Assembly (NCBI RefSeq): GCF_014653115.1
Contig: NZ_BNAD01000001.1
Coordinates: forward strand, 124,001 to 188,000
Direction of reading: 5' to 3'
DNA: 64,000 bases
Source of the DNA: Nocardioides flavus (ex Wang et al. 2016)
GTDB taxonomy: Bacteria > Actinomycetota > Actinomycetes > Propionibacteriales > Nocardioidaceae
The notes beneath the pieces were generated by a model, which was not told the origin of the DNA, ran no database searches, and saw only the letters and a list, made by a program, of their open reading frames with translations. Below, one piece after another: positions 8,611-16,957 of the stretch; position 1 is the stretch's first letter; every line of letters begins with the position of its first letter. The translations under genes were made by a program, and so were the position numbers.

Positions 8611-9711
8611 TCACGCCGCCGGCCGGTACCCGAGCAGTCGGGTCCGCTGTGCCGCTGTGAGCTGCCGCCGCTGCTCCACCGTGAAGGTGGGGGTCCACCA
8701 CGACGGCGGTTCCGTCCGCCACCGCCGTTGCCCCGGCGCTCGCCGCCCCGCGCGGGCGTACGCCTCATCCAGCCGCGCCACGAACGGGCCACGGTCCCCC
8801 AGGTCACCCGCCATCATGGTCACGCCCTCGAGACCGAGCGCGCGGTAGGCAGCCTCCTTGGCGACGTCCTCGTGCCGGACCGTCCCCGTCAGGTGGAGCG
8901 CGCCGTCGTACATGCCGTAGACGCCGGCTTCTGGATCGACGAGATCGGGAGTGCCGACGAAGCGACCGTCCAGGGTGAACACCGGACGATTGGCGAGGGG
9001 TCGGGGATGTCCGGCGCGACACCAGGTCAGGCGCATGAGGGGCTCGGTGGGCGACCAGCTGTTCTCCTCGAGGTGCGGGAGGAGCGCGCGCACCCTCGGC
9101 ACGCCTTGGCGAACCCAGAGCGTCGAGTCGACGAACTCGGCGAGCTCTGCGATGGACACCAGGTCGTGCAGCGCCGCGAGCTCGAAGGCGACCGCGGCCG
9201 CTTCGTCGCTGGGCGCCTTCCTCATCTCGTGGGCGACGCTCCACAGCGGGGACGTCACCCGGATGCCGCGGACGCGTCGGATCGTGCCGGGCGGGAGGAT
9301 CTCCTGGCTCACGCTGAGCCCGGCCCGGGGGCGCACCGCATGGCGGTCGCCGACCGCGATCGACACGGGGAGGGGCTGCAGGTCACGCCCCGTACCCTCG
9401 AACCACGAAGCGCCCTGCCAGCGCAGTGCAGCCCATCCCGTCACCGCGCCGTACGCCGGCAGGCATGCGGCGGCCTCGACGATGCGCTGCTCCGGGCTGG
9501 CCGGCACGTCGGCGGGTACCCACAGGCCCCGCGCCGTACGCCGGAACGCGCCCGACCGCGTCTGCCATGCCGTCGGCCCGTCCGCGTCGCCGCGCCGCGA
9601 CGGCCACACCAATCCGGCAGGCACCCCCTCACGCGGGCCGAGACCTCGCAGGGGCCCTGCTCCCGGGACGTACTCCTCGTTCATCACCGCACGATCGCGG
9701 AGCGAGAGCAT
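8611..9711 (-). CDS. DUF559/AbiEi-like protein with degenerate nuclease domain
   Basis: 366 aa, soluble. N-terminal half resembles the winged-helix/AbiEi-type part of actinobacterial hypothetical proteins (TGWAALRWQGASWFEG, then a basic TIRRVRGIRVTSPLWSVAH). The C-terminal part resembles a Vsr/DUF559 endonuclease-like fold: SPTEPLMRLTWCRAGHP, then GTPDLVDPEAGVYGMYDGALH. In active relatives a Glu usually precedes the hydrophobic-D-G motif; here Met precedes YDG, so catalysis looks doubtful. The ATG at 9711 has AGGA four bases upstream; an ATG at 9684 is the alternative. It is flanked on both sides by copies of the same hairpin. The assignment rests on motif memory only. Confidence 0.6.
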   Translation of the reverse strand: MLSLRDRAVMNEEYVPGAGPLRGLGPREGVPAGLVWPSRRGDADGPTAWQTRSGAFRRTARGLWVPADVPASPEQRIVEAAACLPAYGAVTGWAALRWQGASWFEGTGRDLQPLPVSIAVGDRHAVRPRAGLSVSQEILPPGTIRRVRGIRVTSPLWSVAHEMRKAPSDEAAAVAFELAALHDLVSIAELAEFVDSTLWVRQGVPRVRALLPHLEENSWSPTEPLMRLTWCRAGHPRPLANRPVFTLDGRFVGTPDLVDPEAGVYGMYDGALHLTGTVRHEDVAKEAAYRALGLEGVTMMAGDLGDRGPFVARLDEAYARAGRRAPGQRRWRTEPPSWWTPTFTVEQRRQLTAAQRTRLLGYRPAA

Positions 9712-9807
9712 GTCGTCCTGCGGTCATCCACAGGACGTCGTGAAGCCCTTCGTCAGGCGCCTCCTGTGGACGGAAATTGGCTGTCGGCTAAGCGCCTCCG
9801 TACGGGC

Positions 9808-9869
9808 GTAGTTAGGGACGTTCTGGTAGGTCGAACCCCCACTTCACCTACCGGAACGTCCCTAACTAC
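9808..9869. repeat. 24-bp-arm hairpin, copy 2, downstream of pstB
   Basis: Left arm 9808-9831 (GTAGTTAGGGACGTTCTGG...) and right arm 9846-9869 pair with one mismatch around a 14-nt loop. The arms match copy 1 at 8514-8577 almost base for base. It stands 34 bp past the pstB stop, so it is placed to end pst transcription. The rest of the 190-bp gap up to the neighbouring gene start shows no other feature. Confidence 0.8.
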
Positions 9870-9902
9870 CCAGCTTCCCCAGGGCGAGCCAGGGCGAGAG
9901 GC

Positions 9903-10682
9903 TCACCCGAAGCGGCCGGAGATGTACGCCTCGGTCGACTCGTTGTCGGGGTTGGCGAACATCTTCTGCGTCGAGTTGAACTCCACGAGGTGGCCGGGCT
10001 GCCCGGCGGCCTTGAGGTTGAAGAAGCCGGTCTCGTCGGAGACGCGGGCGGCCTGCTGCATGTTGTGGGTGACGATGACGATCGTGTAGTCGGACTTCAG
10101 CTCGTGGATGAGGTCCTCGATCGCCGAGGTCGAGATCGGGTCGAGCGCCGAGCACGGCTCGTCCATCAGCAGCACCTGCGGCTCGACCGCGATCGCGCGG
10201 GCGATGCAGAGGCGCTGCTGCTGGCCGCCGGAGAGGCCCATGCCGGGCTTGCCGAGGCGGTCCTTGACCTCGTTCCAGAGGTTCGCGCCCTTGAGCGAGC
10301 GCTCGACGATGTCGTCGGCCTCGGACTTCTTCATCTTCTTGGCGTTCAGGCGGTTGCCGGCGAGGACGTTCTCGTAGATCGACATCGTCGGGAACGGGTT
10401 GGGTCGCTGGAAGACCATGCCGATCTGGCGGCGGACCTCGACCGGGTCGACCTGGTCGCCGTAGAGGTCCTGCCCCTCGACCACGACCTTGCCCTCCACG
10501 CGAGCCCCGGGGATGACCTCGTGCATCCGGTTCAGCGAGCGCAGGAAGGTCGACTTGCCGCAGCCCGAGGGACCGATGAAGGCGGTCACCGAGCGGGCGC
10601 GGATGGTCATGCTGACGTCCTCGACGGCCTTGAAGTCGCCGTAGTAGATGTCGAGGTTGGACACGTCGATGCTCTTGGCCAT
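9903..10682 (-). CDS. pstB: Phosphate ABC transporter ATP-binding protein PstB
   Basis: 259-aa ATPase of the high-affinity phosphate importer, cytoplasmic face of the membrane. Walker [10 protein letters not shown] is near residue 37, the PstB-typical [14 protein letters not shown] near residue 92, the signature LSGGQQQR near residue 150, and Walker [13 protein letters not shown] near residue 169. It is the last gene of pstSCAB, 32 bp after pstA, and is followed by a strong hairpin. Control is inferred to come from the PHO box before pstS. Confidence 0.98.
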   Translation of the reverse strand: MAKSIDVSNLDIYYGDFKAVEDVSMTIRARSVTAFIGPSGCGKSTFLRSLNRMHEVIPGARVEGKVVVEGQDLYGDQVDPVEVRRQIGMVFQRPNPFPTMSIYENVLAGNRLNAKKMKKSEADDIVERSLKGANLWNEVKDRLGKPGMGLSGGQQQRLCIARAIAVEPQVLLMDEPCSALDPISTSAIEDLIHELKSDYTIVIVTHNMQQAARVSDETGFFNLKAAGQPGHLVEFNSTQKMFANPDNESTEAYISGRFG

Positions 10683-10714
10683 AACAGATTCTCTCGTCTT
10701 TCAGCGGTCTCGGG

Positions 10715-11788
10715 TCAGCGGCCGGTCTTGGGCGCGAAGTAGCGGCTGATGAAGCGCGCCAGGATGTTGAGCGCCATCACGATGGCGATCAGGACCAGGG
10801 CGGCGCCCCACGCGCGCTCCTGCCCGAACTCCGGCGGGATGCCCGGCTGCATGTAGGAGTAGTAGATGTAGACCGGCAGGGTCGCCATGCGCTCGGCGAA
10901 GGCGTTGAAGTTCACCGAGTCGGTGTCGCCGGCGATGATCAGCAGGGGCGCGGTCTCGCCAGCCACCCGGGCGACGGCGAGCGTCACGCCGGTGACGATG
11001 CCGGCCATCGCGGTGGGCAGCACCACCTTGGTGATGGTGCGCCACTTCGGCACGCCCAGTGCGTACGACGCCTCGCGCAGCTCGTCGGGCACGAGCTTGA
11101 GCATCTCCTCGGTCGAGCGCACCACGATCGGGATCATCAGCACCGACAGCGCCACCGCGCCGCCGATGCCCATCCGGACGCCCGGCCCGAAGAACAGCAC
11201 GAACAGCGCGTACGCGAAGAGCCCCGCGACGATCGAGGGGATGCCGGTCATGACGTCGACGAGGAAGGTGACGACGCGTGCGATGCGGCTGCCGGCGCCG
11301 TACTCGATGAGGTAGACGCCGGCCATCACGCCGATCGGCACCGAGATGAGCGCGGCGCACGCGGTGACGATGACCGTGCCGATGATGGCGTGGTAGATGC
11401 CGCCACCCTCGCCGACGACGTTGCGCATGGAGTAGGTGAAGAACTCGGCCGACAGCACGGGCACGCCGTTGCTGATCACCTGCCACATGAGGGTGCCGAG
11501 CGGGATCATCGCGAGCCCGAAGCCGGCCCACACGAGCGCGGCGGCGAGCCGGTCCTGCGCCTTGCGCGAGCCCTCGACCGCGGACGACCAGGTCGGCAGG
11601 GCCACCACGAAGATCACCACGGCGATCAGCACCATGGGCGCCAGGCCCCAGCCGAGCAGCAACCCGGGGAGTGCGGCGGCCGCGACGGCGACGACGGCCA
11701 CGAGGAGCGGCGCCCACGAGGGCAGCTGCGGTCGGGTGAGCGGGATGCTCGCGGGGGCGGCCGCGACCCGGTCCTGGGTGGATGTCAT
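10715..11788 (-). CDS. pstA: Phosphate ABC transporter permease PstA
   Basis: 357-aa integral membrane permease. About eight hydrophobic segments: two or three N-terminal helices (WAPLLVAVVAVAAAALPGLL) and then a BPD-type permease core containing the EAA-like loop ELREASYALGVPKWRTITKV. Longer than Escherichia coli PstA because of the N-terminal extension, as is common in actinobacteria. It begins one base past the pstC stop, indicating coupled translation. Confidence 0.96.
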   Translation of the reverse strand: MTSTQDRVAAAPASIPLTRPQLPSWAPLLVAVVAVAAAALPGLLLGWGLAPMVLIAVVIFVVALPTWSSAVEGSRKAQDRLAAALVWAGFGLAMIPLGTLMWQVISNGVPVLSAEFFTYSMRNVVGEGGGIYHAIIGTVIVTACAALISVPIGVMAGVYLIEYGAGSRIARVVTFLVDVMTGIPSIVAGLFAYALFVLFFGPGVRMGIGGAVALSVLMIPIVVRSTEEMLKLVPDELREASYALGVPKWRTITKVVLPTAMAGIVTGVTLAVARVAGETAPLLIIAGDTDSVNFNAFAERMATLPVYIYYSYMQPGIPPEFGQERAWGAALVLIAIVMALNILARFISRYFAPKTGR

Positions 11789-11789
11789 G

Positions 11790-12722
11790 TCAGCGCCCCT
11801 CCTTGATCTGGCCGCGGGCCGCGATGAGGCGACCGAGGAAGTTGACGACGAAGGTGATGAGGAACAGCACCAGGCCGCTGAAGATGAGCACGTTGACCTT
11901 GATCCCCGACGCCTCCGGGAAGCCGAGCGCGATGTTGGCGGCGATCGTCGAGGGGTTGACCGAGGAGATCAGGTTGAAGGTGACGACGCCGGTGGCCGAG
12001 AGCACCATGGCCACGGCCATCGTCTCGCCCAGCGCGCGACCGAGGCCGAGCATGACCGCCGAGATCATCCCGGAGCGGCCGTAGGGAAAGACCGTCATCC
12101 GGATCATCTCCCAGCGCGTCGCGCCGAGCGCGAGCGCGGCCTCCTGGTGGAGGGTCGGCGTCTGGGAGAAGATCTCGCGGCAGATCGCCGTGATGATCGG
12201 CAGCGCCATCACGGCGAGGACCACGCTCGCGGTCAGGATCGTACGCCCGGAGCCGGACGCGGGGCCCTCGAAGAACGGCAGGAAGCCCAGGTTGTCCTCG
12301 AGCCACCCGTACGACGTGCCGAGGCGCGGACCGAGGAACTCGATGCCCCACAGGCCGTAGACGACCGACGGCACCGCGGCCAGCAGGTCGATGAGGTAGC
12401 CGATCGGCTTGGCCAGCCGGCGGGGCGCGTAGTGGGAGATCACCAGCGCCAGCCCGATCGACAGCGGCGCCGCCATCAGGATCGCCAGGAAGGCCGCGAG
12501 CAGCGTGCCGAAGACCAGCGGCCAGACGTAGAGGACGATGTTGTCCTTGCCGCCGAGGGCTCCCGGCTCGGCCTGGAGGGCCGGCATCCCCTCGAGGGTG
12601 AGGAAGACGGCCACGCCCGCCAGGGCGACGAGGATCAGCACCGCCGCTGCGGTCGCGAGTGCCTTGAAGACGGCGTCGCCACGTCGGCTCGTCGTCGGAC
12701 GCTCGAGCTGTACGGCTGTCAC
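11790..12722 (-). CDS. pstC: Phosphate ABC transporter permease PstC
   Basis: 310-aa membrane permease partner of PstA. The GTG at 12722 is preferred because GGAAGG lies about eight bases upstream; a start at 12773 would run into the intergenic hairpin region. Six or more hydrophobic helices are visible, and the EAA-type loop QEAALALGATRWEMIRMTV lies near the middle. It follows pstS after a 105-bp gap that contains a perfect 15-bp hairpin, which probably lowers permease expression relative to the binding protein. Confidence 0.95.
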   Translation of the reverse strand: MTAVQLERPTTSRRGDAVFKALATAAAVLILVALAGVAVFLTLEGMPALQAEPGALGGKDNIVLYVWPLVFGTLLAAFLAILMAAPLSIGLALVISHYAPRRLAKPIGYLIDLLAAVPSVVYGLWGIEFLGPRLGTSYGWLEDNLGFLPFFEGPASGSGRTILTASVVLAVMALPIITAICREIFSQTPTLHQEAALALGATRWEMIRMTVFPYGRSGMISAVMLGLGRALGETMAVAMVLSATGVVTFNLISSVNPSTIAANIALGFPEASGIKVNVLIFSGLVLFLITFVVNFLGRLIAARGQIKEGR

Positions 12723-12773
12723 GCAGGTGTTCCTTCCGGTGTGGGGCCACGATCGGCCCCGGGTGTCACGCAA

Positions 12774-12807
12774 GGGGATCCCGTCGACGGACGTCGACGG
12801 GATCCCC
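12774..12807 (-). terminator. Perfect 15-bp hairpin between pstS and pstC
   Basis: GGGGATCCCGTCGAC (12774-12788) pairs perfectly with 12793-12807 around the loop GGAC. It lies 20 bp past the pstS stop and 51 bp before the pstC start. No T-tract follows, so it probably acts as a partial terminator or an mRNA-stabilising 3' structure giving more PstS than permease. Confidence 0.7.
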
Positions 12808-12827
12808 CGGCAGTCAGTGCTGGTCTA

Positions 12828-13940
12828 TCACTCCGCCGAGATGGCGTCGACGATCGCGATGGCCTCCTCCGCGAGGCTCGGGGCGAGCGGGGCGGAGCCG
12901 GCCTGCTCGGCCGCCACCTGCTGGCCCTCGTCGCTGACGATGTAGCTCAGGTAGCCCTTGACCAGGTCGGCGGTCTCCTGGTCCTCGTAGGTCTGGCAGG
13001 CGATCAGGTAGGACGTCAGGACGATCGGGTAGACGCCGGCTTCGTCGGTCTCGTAGTCGAGGTCGAACGCCATGTCGACGTCGGGACGGCCCTCGACCCG
13101 CGGGGAGACCTCGAGGATCTTGGCCGCGGCCTCGGGGGTGGGCGCCACGAACTCGTCGCCGACCTGGACCGAGGCGACGCCGAGGTCGCCGGCCTGGCTG
13201 GCGTCGGCGTAGCCGATCGTGTTGGTGCCGTTGGTCACCGCCGCCACGACGCCCGAGGTGCCGTTGCCGCCCTCACCGGCGTCGATCGGCCACTCGCCGA
13301 CCTCGCCGTGCGGCCAGGCGTCGGGCACGACGGTGCCGAGGAAGTTGGTGAAGTTCTCCGTGGTGCCCGACTCGTCGGAGCGGTGCACGGCGGTGATCGA
13401 CTCGTCGGGGAGCTCGACGCCCTCGTTGAGCTCGGCGATGGCCGGGTCGCTCCAGTTGGTGATCTCGTCGTTGAAGATCTGGGCGATGACCTCGGGGCTC
13501 AGGTTGAGCTCGTCGACGCCCTCGACGTTGTAGATGACGGCGATGGGCGAGACGTAGTTGGGGATCTCGATCGGGTCGCCGCCGCACTGCTCGGCCGCGG
13601 CGGAGAGCTCGCCCTCGTCGTCGGTGAGGTAGGAGTCGGAGCCCGCGAAGGGGAAGCCGCCGGCGGTGAACTGCTCGCGGCCGCCGCCGGAGCCGATCGG
13701 GTCGTAGTTGACCGTCACGTCGGGGTTGGCCTCCTGGAAGCCGGCGCGCCAGGCGTTCTGCGCGGCCTCCTGCGAGGAGGCGCCGCCGCCGGAGAGGGTG
13801 CCGGACAGGCCGCTGGACTCGCCGTCGCCCGAGGCGGCCGAGCCGGTCTCGTTGGCCGCACCACAGGCGGAGAGCGTCACGGCGAGGGCGAGGGCAGCGG
13901 CGCCCGGGACGATGGCCGCGCGGAAGGAAGTGCGATTCAC
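12828..13940 (-). CDS. pstS: Phosphate-binding lipoprotein PstS
   Basis: 370-aa periplasmic-type binding protein anchored as a lipoprotein. From the GTG at 13940 (AGGAG eight bases upstream) the signal peptide reads VPGAAALALAVTLSACG with the lipidated Cys. The phosphate-binding segments SGTLSGGGASSQE, GSGGGREQF and SDESGTTENFTNFL match PstS. It leads the pstSCAB operon, and a PHO box lies 93 bp upstream with TACCTT (13996-14001) as a likely -10. Confidence 0.97.
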   Translation of the reverse strand: MNRTSFRAAIVPGAAALALAVTLSACGAANETGSAASGDGESSGLSGTLSGGGASSQEAAQNAWRAGFQEANPDVTVNYDPIGSGGGREQFTAGGFPFAGSDSYLTDDEGELSAAAEQCGGDPIEIPNYVSPIAVIYNVEGVDELNLSPEVIAQIFNDEITNWSDPAIAELNEGVELPDESITAVHRSDESGTTENFTNFLGTVVPDAWPHGEVGEWPIDAGEGGNGTSGVVAAVTNGTNTIGYADASQAGDLGVASVQVGDEFVAPTPEAAAKILEVSPRVEGRPDVDMAFDLDYETDEAGVYPIVLTSYLIACQTYEDQETADLVKGYLSYIVSDEGQQVAAEQAGSAPLAPSLAEEAIAIVDAISAE

Positions 13941-14032
13941 TTCAGGTGCTCCTGAGGATGTCTGGATGGACGTCTGATGAATGCTGACGACGATGAAGGT
14001 AGGCACGTCAGGAGAACGAGCACGGCGCCGTC

Positions 14033-14050
14033 GGTGAACGGGCGGTGAAC
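14033..14050 (-). promoter_or_regulatory. PHO box upstream of pstS
   Basis: On the minus strand two identical GTTCACC heptamers (14050-14044 and 14039-14033) are spaced by exactly 11 bp, the canonical actinobacterial PhoP direct repeat. It lies 93 bp before the pstS start and supports phosphate-starvation control of pstSCAB. Nearby, TGAACTCGGCCGG occurs twice (14046-14058 and 14101-14113) as a 13-bp direct repeat of unknown meaning. Confidence 0.8.
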
Positions 14051-14158
14051 TCGGCCGGACCGGTTGGCATCACCCGTCCGGGCGTGAGACGACGATCACA
14101 TGAACTCGGCCGGGCGCCCTTGACGCGTGGGCCCGGCGAGCCCTACAAGCCCGGCGGG

Positions 14159-15016
14159 TCAGGGCTGGAGCACCTCGGAGGCGAGGACGCGACCCTTGCG
14201 GTGGTGGACCACCAGCATGCCGGCGGGCTCCAGCTTGACCTCGGGCACGCCGATCGCGTCGAGGACCGTCGGCAGAACGGGCCTGTGGGTGCAGAGCACG
14301 GCCCCCTCCCCGGCCTCGAGCAGCGCGTCGACGAGGTCGACCACGCCCTCGGTCGTCGCCCCCTCCTCGCTGAGCTCGTCGTAGAGCTTCATCGGCCAGC
14401 CGGTCACGTCGACGTAGGGCGTCACCGTCTGCACGCACCGGGTGCTGGACGAGGAGTGCACGGCCGTCACGTCGAAGGCGGCCAGCAGCGGCACCAACCG
14501 CTGGGCCTGCGCCTCGCCGAGCTGCACGAGCGGACGCAGGCGGTCGTCCTTCCGCCACCCGCCCCGCGAGCGCGCCTTGCCGTGGCGCAGCACCACCAGC
14601 GCTCGCGACCGCCGCCGTACGGGTCGCGCCTCGGCCAGCGTGTCGCGGTCGTAGTCGTAGGTGAGCCGGCGCGCCGCGTCCTTCCACGGCACCCACTCGA
14701 CGGCGTCGATCTCGGCGTTGGGGCGGTAGCCCGAGACGTCGTCGCTGCCGACGACGCGGGCGGTCCAGTAGTCGACGGCCTTCCAGCGGCCGTTGGACTG
14801 CCGGTAGCGCTGGGTGTCCAGCGCAGGTCCCAGGCGTACGTCGAGACCGGTCTCCTCGGCCACCTCGCGCACCGCCGCGGTGACGGTGTGCTCGCCCGGG
14901 TCGAGCTTGCCCTTGGGGAAGGACCAGTCGTCGTACTTGGGCCGGTGCACGAGCAGCACCTCGCCGCCCTTGCGGGTCACCACGGCACCGGCAGCGCGCA
15001 CGTCGCGGGGCTCCAT
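14159..15016 (-). CDS. mutT1: MutT1-type NUDIX hydrolase fused to histidine phosphatase
   Basis: 285 aa with two domains. Residues about 8-135 are a NUDIX domain with box GKLDPGEHTVTAAVREVAEE; residues about 140-285 are a histidine phosphatase (RHG) domain opening with LVVLRHGKA. This is the architecture of mycobacterial MutT1, which sanitises 8-oxo-dGTP and related nucleotides and hydrolyses diadenosine polyphosphates. The ATG at 15016 directly precedes the NUDIX domain. In mycobacteria mutT1 neighbours ppk; here both are in the same phosphate block. Confidence 0.93.
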   Translation of the reverse strand: MEPRDVRAAGAVVTRKGGEVLLVHRPKYDDWSFPKGKLDPGEHTVTAAVREVAEETGLDVRLGPALDTQRYRQSNGRWKAVDYWTARVVGSDDVSGYRPNAEIDAVEWVPWKDAARRLTYDYDRDTLAEARPVRRRSRALVVLRHGKARSRGGWRKDDRLRPLVQLGEAQAQRLVPLLAAFDVTAVHSSSSTRCVQTVTPYVDVTGWPMKLYDELSEEGATTEGVVDLVDALLEAGEGAVLCTHRPVLPTVLDAIGVPEVKLEPAGMLVVHHRKGRVLASEVLQP

Positions 15017-15056
15017 GGAAGTAGTGTCACACCCACCCCGACCGGCGAGGAGCCCC

Positions 15057-16121
15057 GTGCCAGATCGTGTCGTCCCCCGCGTGGACACCCGTGCTCTGCC
15101 GGCGCTCGCGGCCGTCCTGCTGCTGCTCGCCGGTGGTGCCGTCGGCGTCCGGTTGCTCCAGTCCGGGACGCCGCTCGAGGAGGCCGTGTCCCTGGTCCCC
15201 GCCGACACCACGCGCCTGTCGTGGACCGACTGGTCGGGTGTACGCCGCGAGCTCGGGGCCGACATGGGGCCTGCGTCGTCGGCCGAGGAGGTGGAGGCCT
15301 TCATGGACGCCGCCTTCGAGGCCGACCTCTCGCCGATGTCAGCGCTCGGCACCTCCGCCGCAGAGATGCACGAGAAGATGGGCTTCTCCCCCGCGACCGT
15401 GTCGTGGGAGCTGTTCGCCCAGTCGGGCGCGGGAGCGGTCGAGGTGCTCGGGGTGGGCGACGAGGTCGACCTCGACGTGGTGGCGGACCGGCTGGCCGAC
15501 CTCGGCTGGTCCGAGCCCGAGGACGCCGACGGCGTGTGGGTCGGCGGCCCGGACGTGCTGGCAGGCGTCGGCTCGATGCTGACCCCCGAGCTCCAGCACG
15601 TCGCGCTGCTCGCCGACGAGGGACTCGTCCTGACCTCCGACCAGGCGCCCTACCTCGAGCAGGTCCTGGAGGACCTGGGTCAAGGACCCGAGGAGCTCGC
15701 GGACCTCGCCGCCTCCCTGGAGGAGCCGCTCGCGGCGGCCGTGTACGACGGGGCGTACGCCTGCGAGCACCTCGCGATGGCGCAGGCCGACGCCGACGCG
15801 CAGGCCGAGGGCGACCAGCTCGTCGACGCAGCCGGCGAGGTGCACCCGCTCACCGGCTACGCCCTGGGCAGGCTCCCGGGCGACGACCTGCGTGCCGTGC
15901 TCCAGGTCGAGGACGCCGACGACGCCGTGACGGACGCCGAGACCCGTGCCCGGCTCGCCGCCGGCCCGGCGCCCGGGCAGGGCGGGGACTTCACCGACCG
16001 GTTCACCGTCGACCAAGCGGGGGCGGCGGGTCGTGAGGTGGTGCTGGACCTGCGTGCGGCCGAGGGGGCGTACGTGCTCTCCGAGCTGACCAGCGGGCCA
16101 GTGCTGTTCGCGACCTGCTGA
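15057..16121 (+). CDS. Membrane-anchored extracytoplasmic protein of unknown function
   Basis: 354 aa. The GTG at 15057 has GAGGAG five bases upstream. One hydrophobic helix near residues 15-35 (ALPALAAVLLLLAGGAVGV) anchors an acidic, Asp/Glu-rich outer domain of about 310 residues. It is divergent from mutT1 with a 40-bp gap. I recognise no family; the alternating beta/alpha pattern with repeated LLADEGLVLTS-type segments is reminiscent of DUF3352-like secreted proteins, but this is weak. Confidence 0.85.
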   Translation: MPDRVVPRVDTRALPALAAVLLLLAGGAVGVRLLQSGTPLEEAVSLVPADTTRLSWTDWSGVRRELGADMGPASSAEEVEAFMDAAFEADLSPMSALGTSAAEMHEKMGFSPATVSWELFAQSGAGAVEVLGVGDEVDLDVVADRLADLGWSEPEDADGVWVGGPDVLAGVGSMLTPELQHVALLADEGLVLTSDQAPYLEQVLEDLGQGPEELADLAASLEEPLAAAVYDGAYACEHLAMAQADADAQAEGDQLVDAAGEVHPLTGYALGRLPGDDLRAVLQVEDADDAVTDAETRARLAAGPAPGQGGDFTDRFTVDQAGAAGREVVLDLRAAEGAYVLSELTSGPVLFATC

Positions 16122-16143
16122 GCGATCGCGCCGGGCGCGACGA

Positions 16144-16305
16144 TCAGTCCTGGGGCTTGCGCGGGGTGACGCCGAGGAGACGGTCGATCTCCTCCTGGGA
16201 CAGGTGGTCCTCGGACTCGCTGGCCGCGATGATCAGCGTCGTGGTGAGCTCGACCTCGCCGAGGAGGTCGCCGTCCTCGAGGGTCACGTCGAACTGGTCG
16301 TGCAC
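16144..16305 (-). CDS. Small acidic protein, 53 aa
   Basis: Short gene read from GTG at 16305 with a GGAGG about seven bases upstream. The product begins VHDQFDVTLEDGDLLGEVEL and ends DRLLGVTPRKPQD: an acidic beta-like N-terminal half and a helical SQEEIDRLLG C-terminal half, no membrane segment. A TAGCAT about 30 bp upstream of the start could be its -10. It follows the cold-shock gene on the same strand but is separated from it by a strong terminator. Function unknown. Confidence 0.75.
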   Translation of the reverse strand: MHDQFDVTLEDGDLLGEVELTTTLIIAASESEDHLSQEEIDRLLGVTPRKPQD

Positions 16306-16419
16306 GTCGCCCTCCTCACGTCCTGGATCATCCGATGCTAGGTGCTCAGGCCAAGTCTGACCGACCTCCCCGGTCGGGCGAAATGACCCGAACGAGTCAA
16401 GTGTGCCCCGGAAACGAGT

Positions 16420-16449
16420 CCGGCCCTACCCCACATGGGGTAGGGCCGG
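16420..16449 (-). terminator. Terminator of the cold-shock gene
   Basis: CCGGCCCTACCCC (16420-16432) pairs perfectly with 16437-16449 around the loop ACAT, a 13-bp stem 39 bp past the csp stop. No long T-tract, as is usual in high-GC actinobacteria. Confidence 0.85.
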
Positions 16450-16488
16450 AGCCGCGATCAGGTCTGGACCAGGTCCAGCGTCAGCCGA

Positions 16489-16692
16489 TCAGAGCGGACG
16501 GACGTTCTCCGCCTGCGGGCCCTTGGGGCCCTGCGTGACGTCGAACTCGACCTTCTGGTTCTCGTCCAGCGACTTGTAGCCGTTGGTCTGGATGGCCGAG
16601 TAGTGCACGAAGACGTCGTCGCCGCCGTCCTCCTGCGCGATGAAGCCGAAACCCTTCTCGGCGTTGAACCACTTAACGGTGCCCTGAGCCAT
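16489..16692 (-). CDS. cspA: Cold-shock / RNA chaperone protein CspA family
   Basis: 67-aa single cold-shock domain that binds single-stranded RNA and DNA and melts structure. RNP1 KGFGFI and RNP2 VFVHYSAI are intact. The ATG at 16692 has GAGGAG 11 bases upstream. The 265-bp region up to the next gene (16693-16957) holds no other ORF and is probably a promoter plus a long 5' leader, as is typical for csp genes; I could not place the -10 with confidence. Confidence 0.97.
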   Translation of the reverse strand: MAQGTVKWFNAEKGFGFIAQEDGGDDVFVHYSAIQTNGYKSLDENQKVEFDVTQGPKGPQAENVRPL

Positions 16693-16957
16693 GATGCTCG
16701 TTACTCCTCTGTTGGGGCGTGAGCCGCCACCTCGGCGACCCGCTCCAGATGCGGTGACACGCCGCTTGAGACTCACGAGCTGGCAGGGCCCGAAGAACAA
16801 ACGCCGTTGGATCACAAACTCCGCGGGCGTCTACCTGCTGGAACTTGCACCTGTTGCACGACAAACCCTACCAACAAATCGCGCGTCGTCACCGGTCGAG
16901 ATCCACACGTCGGTGAACTCTGGACGAACGCCCGCGTCCGGCCTCGTGGGCACCCCC

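Noticed and set aside
8514..9869. Hairpin-flanked gene as an insertion sequence
   Set aside because: The enclosed gene is not a transposase and no target-site duplication was found; the hairpins are more simply terminators.
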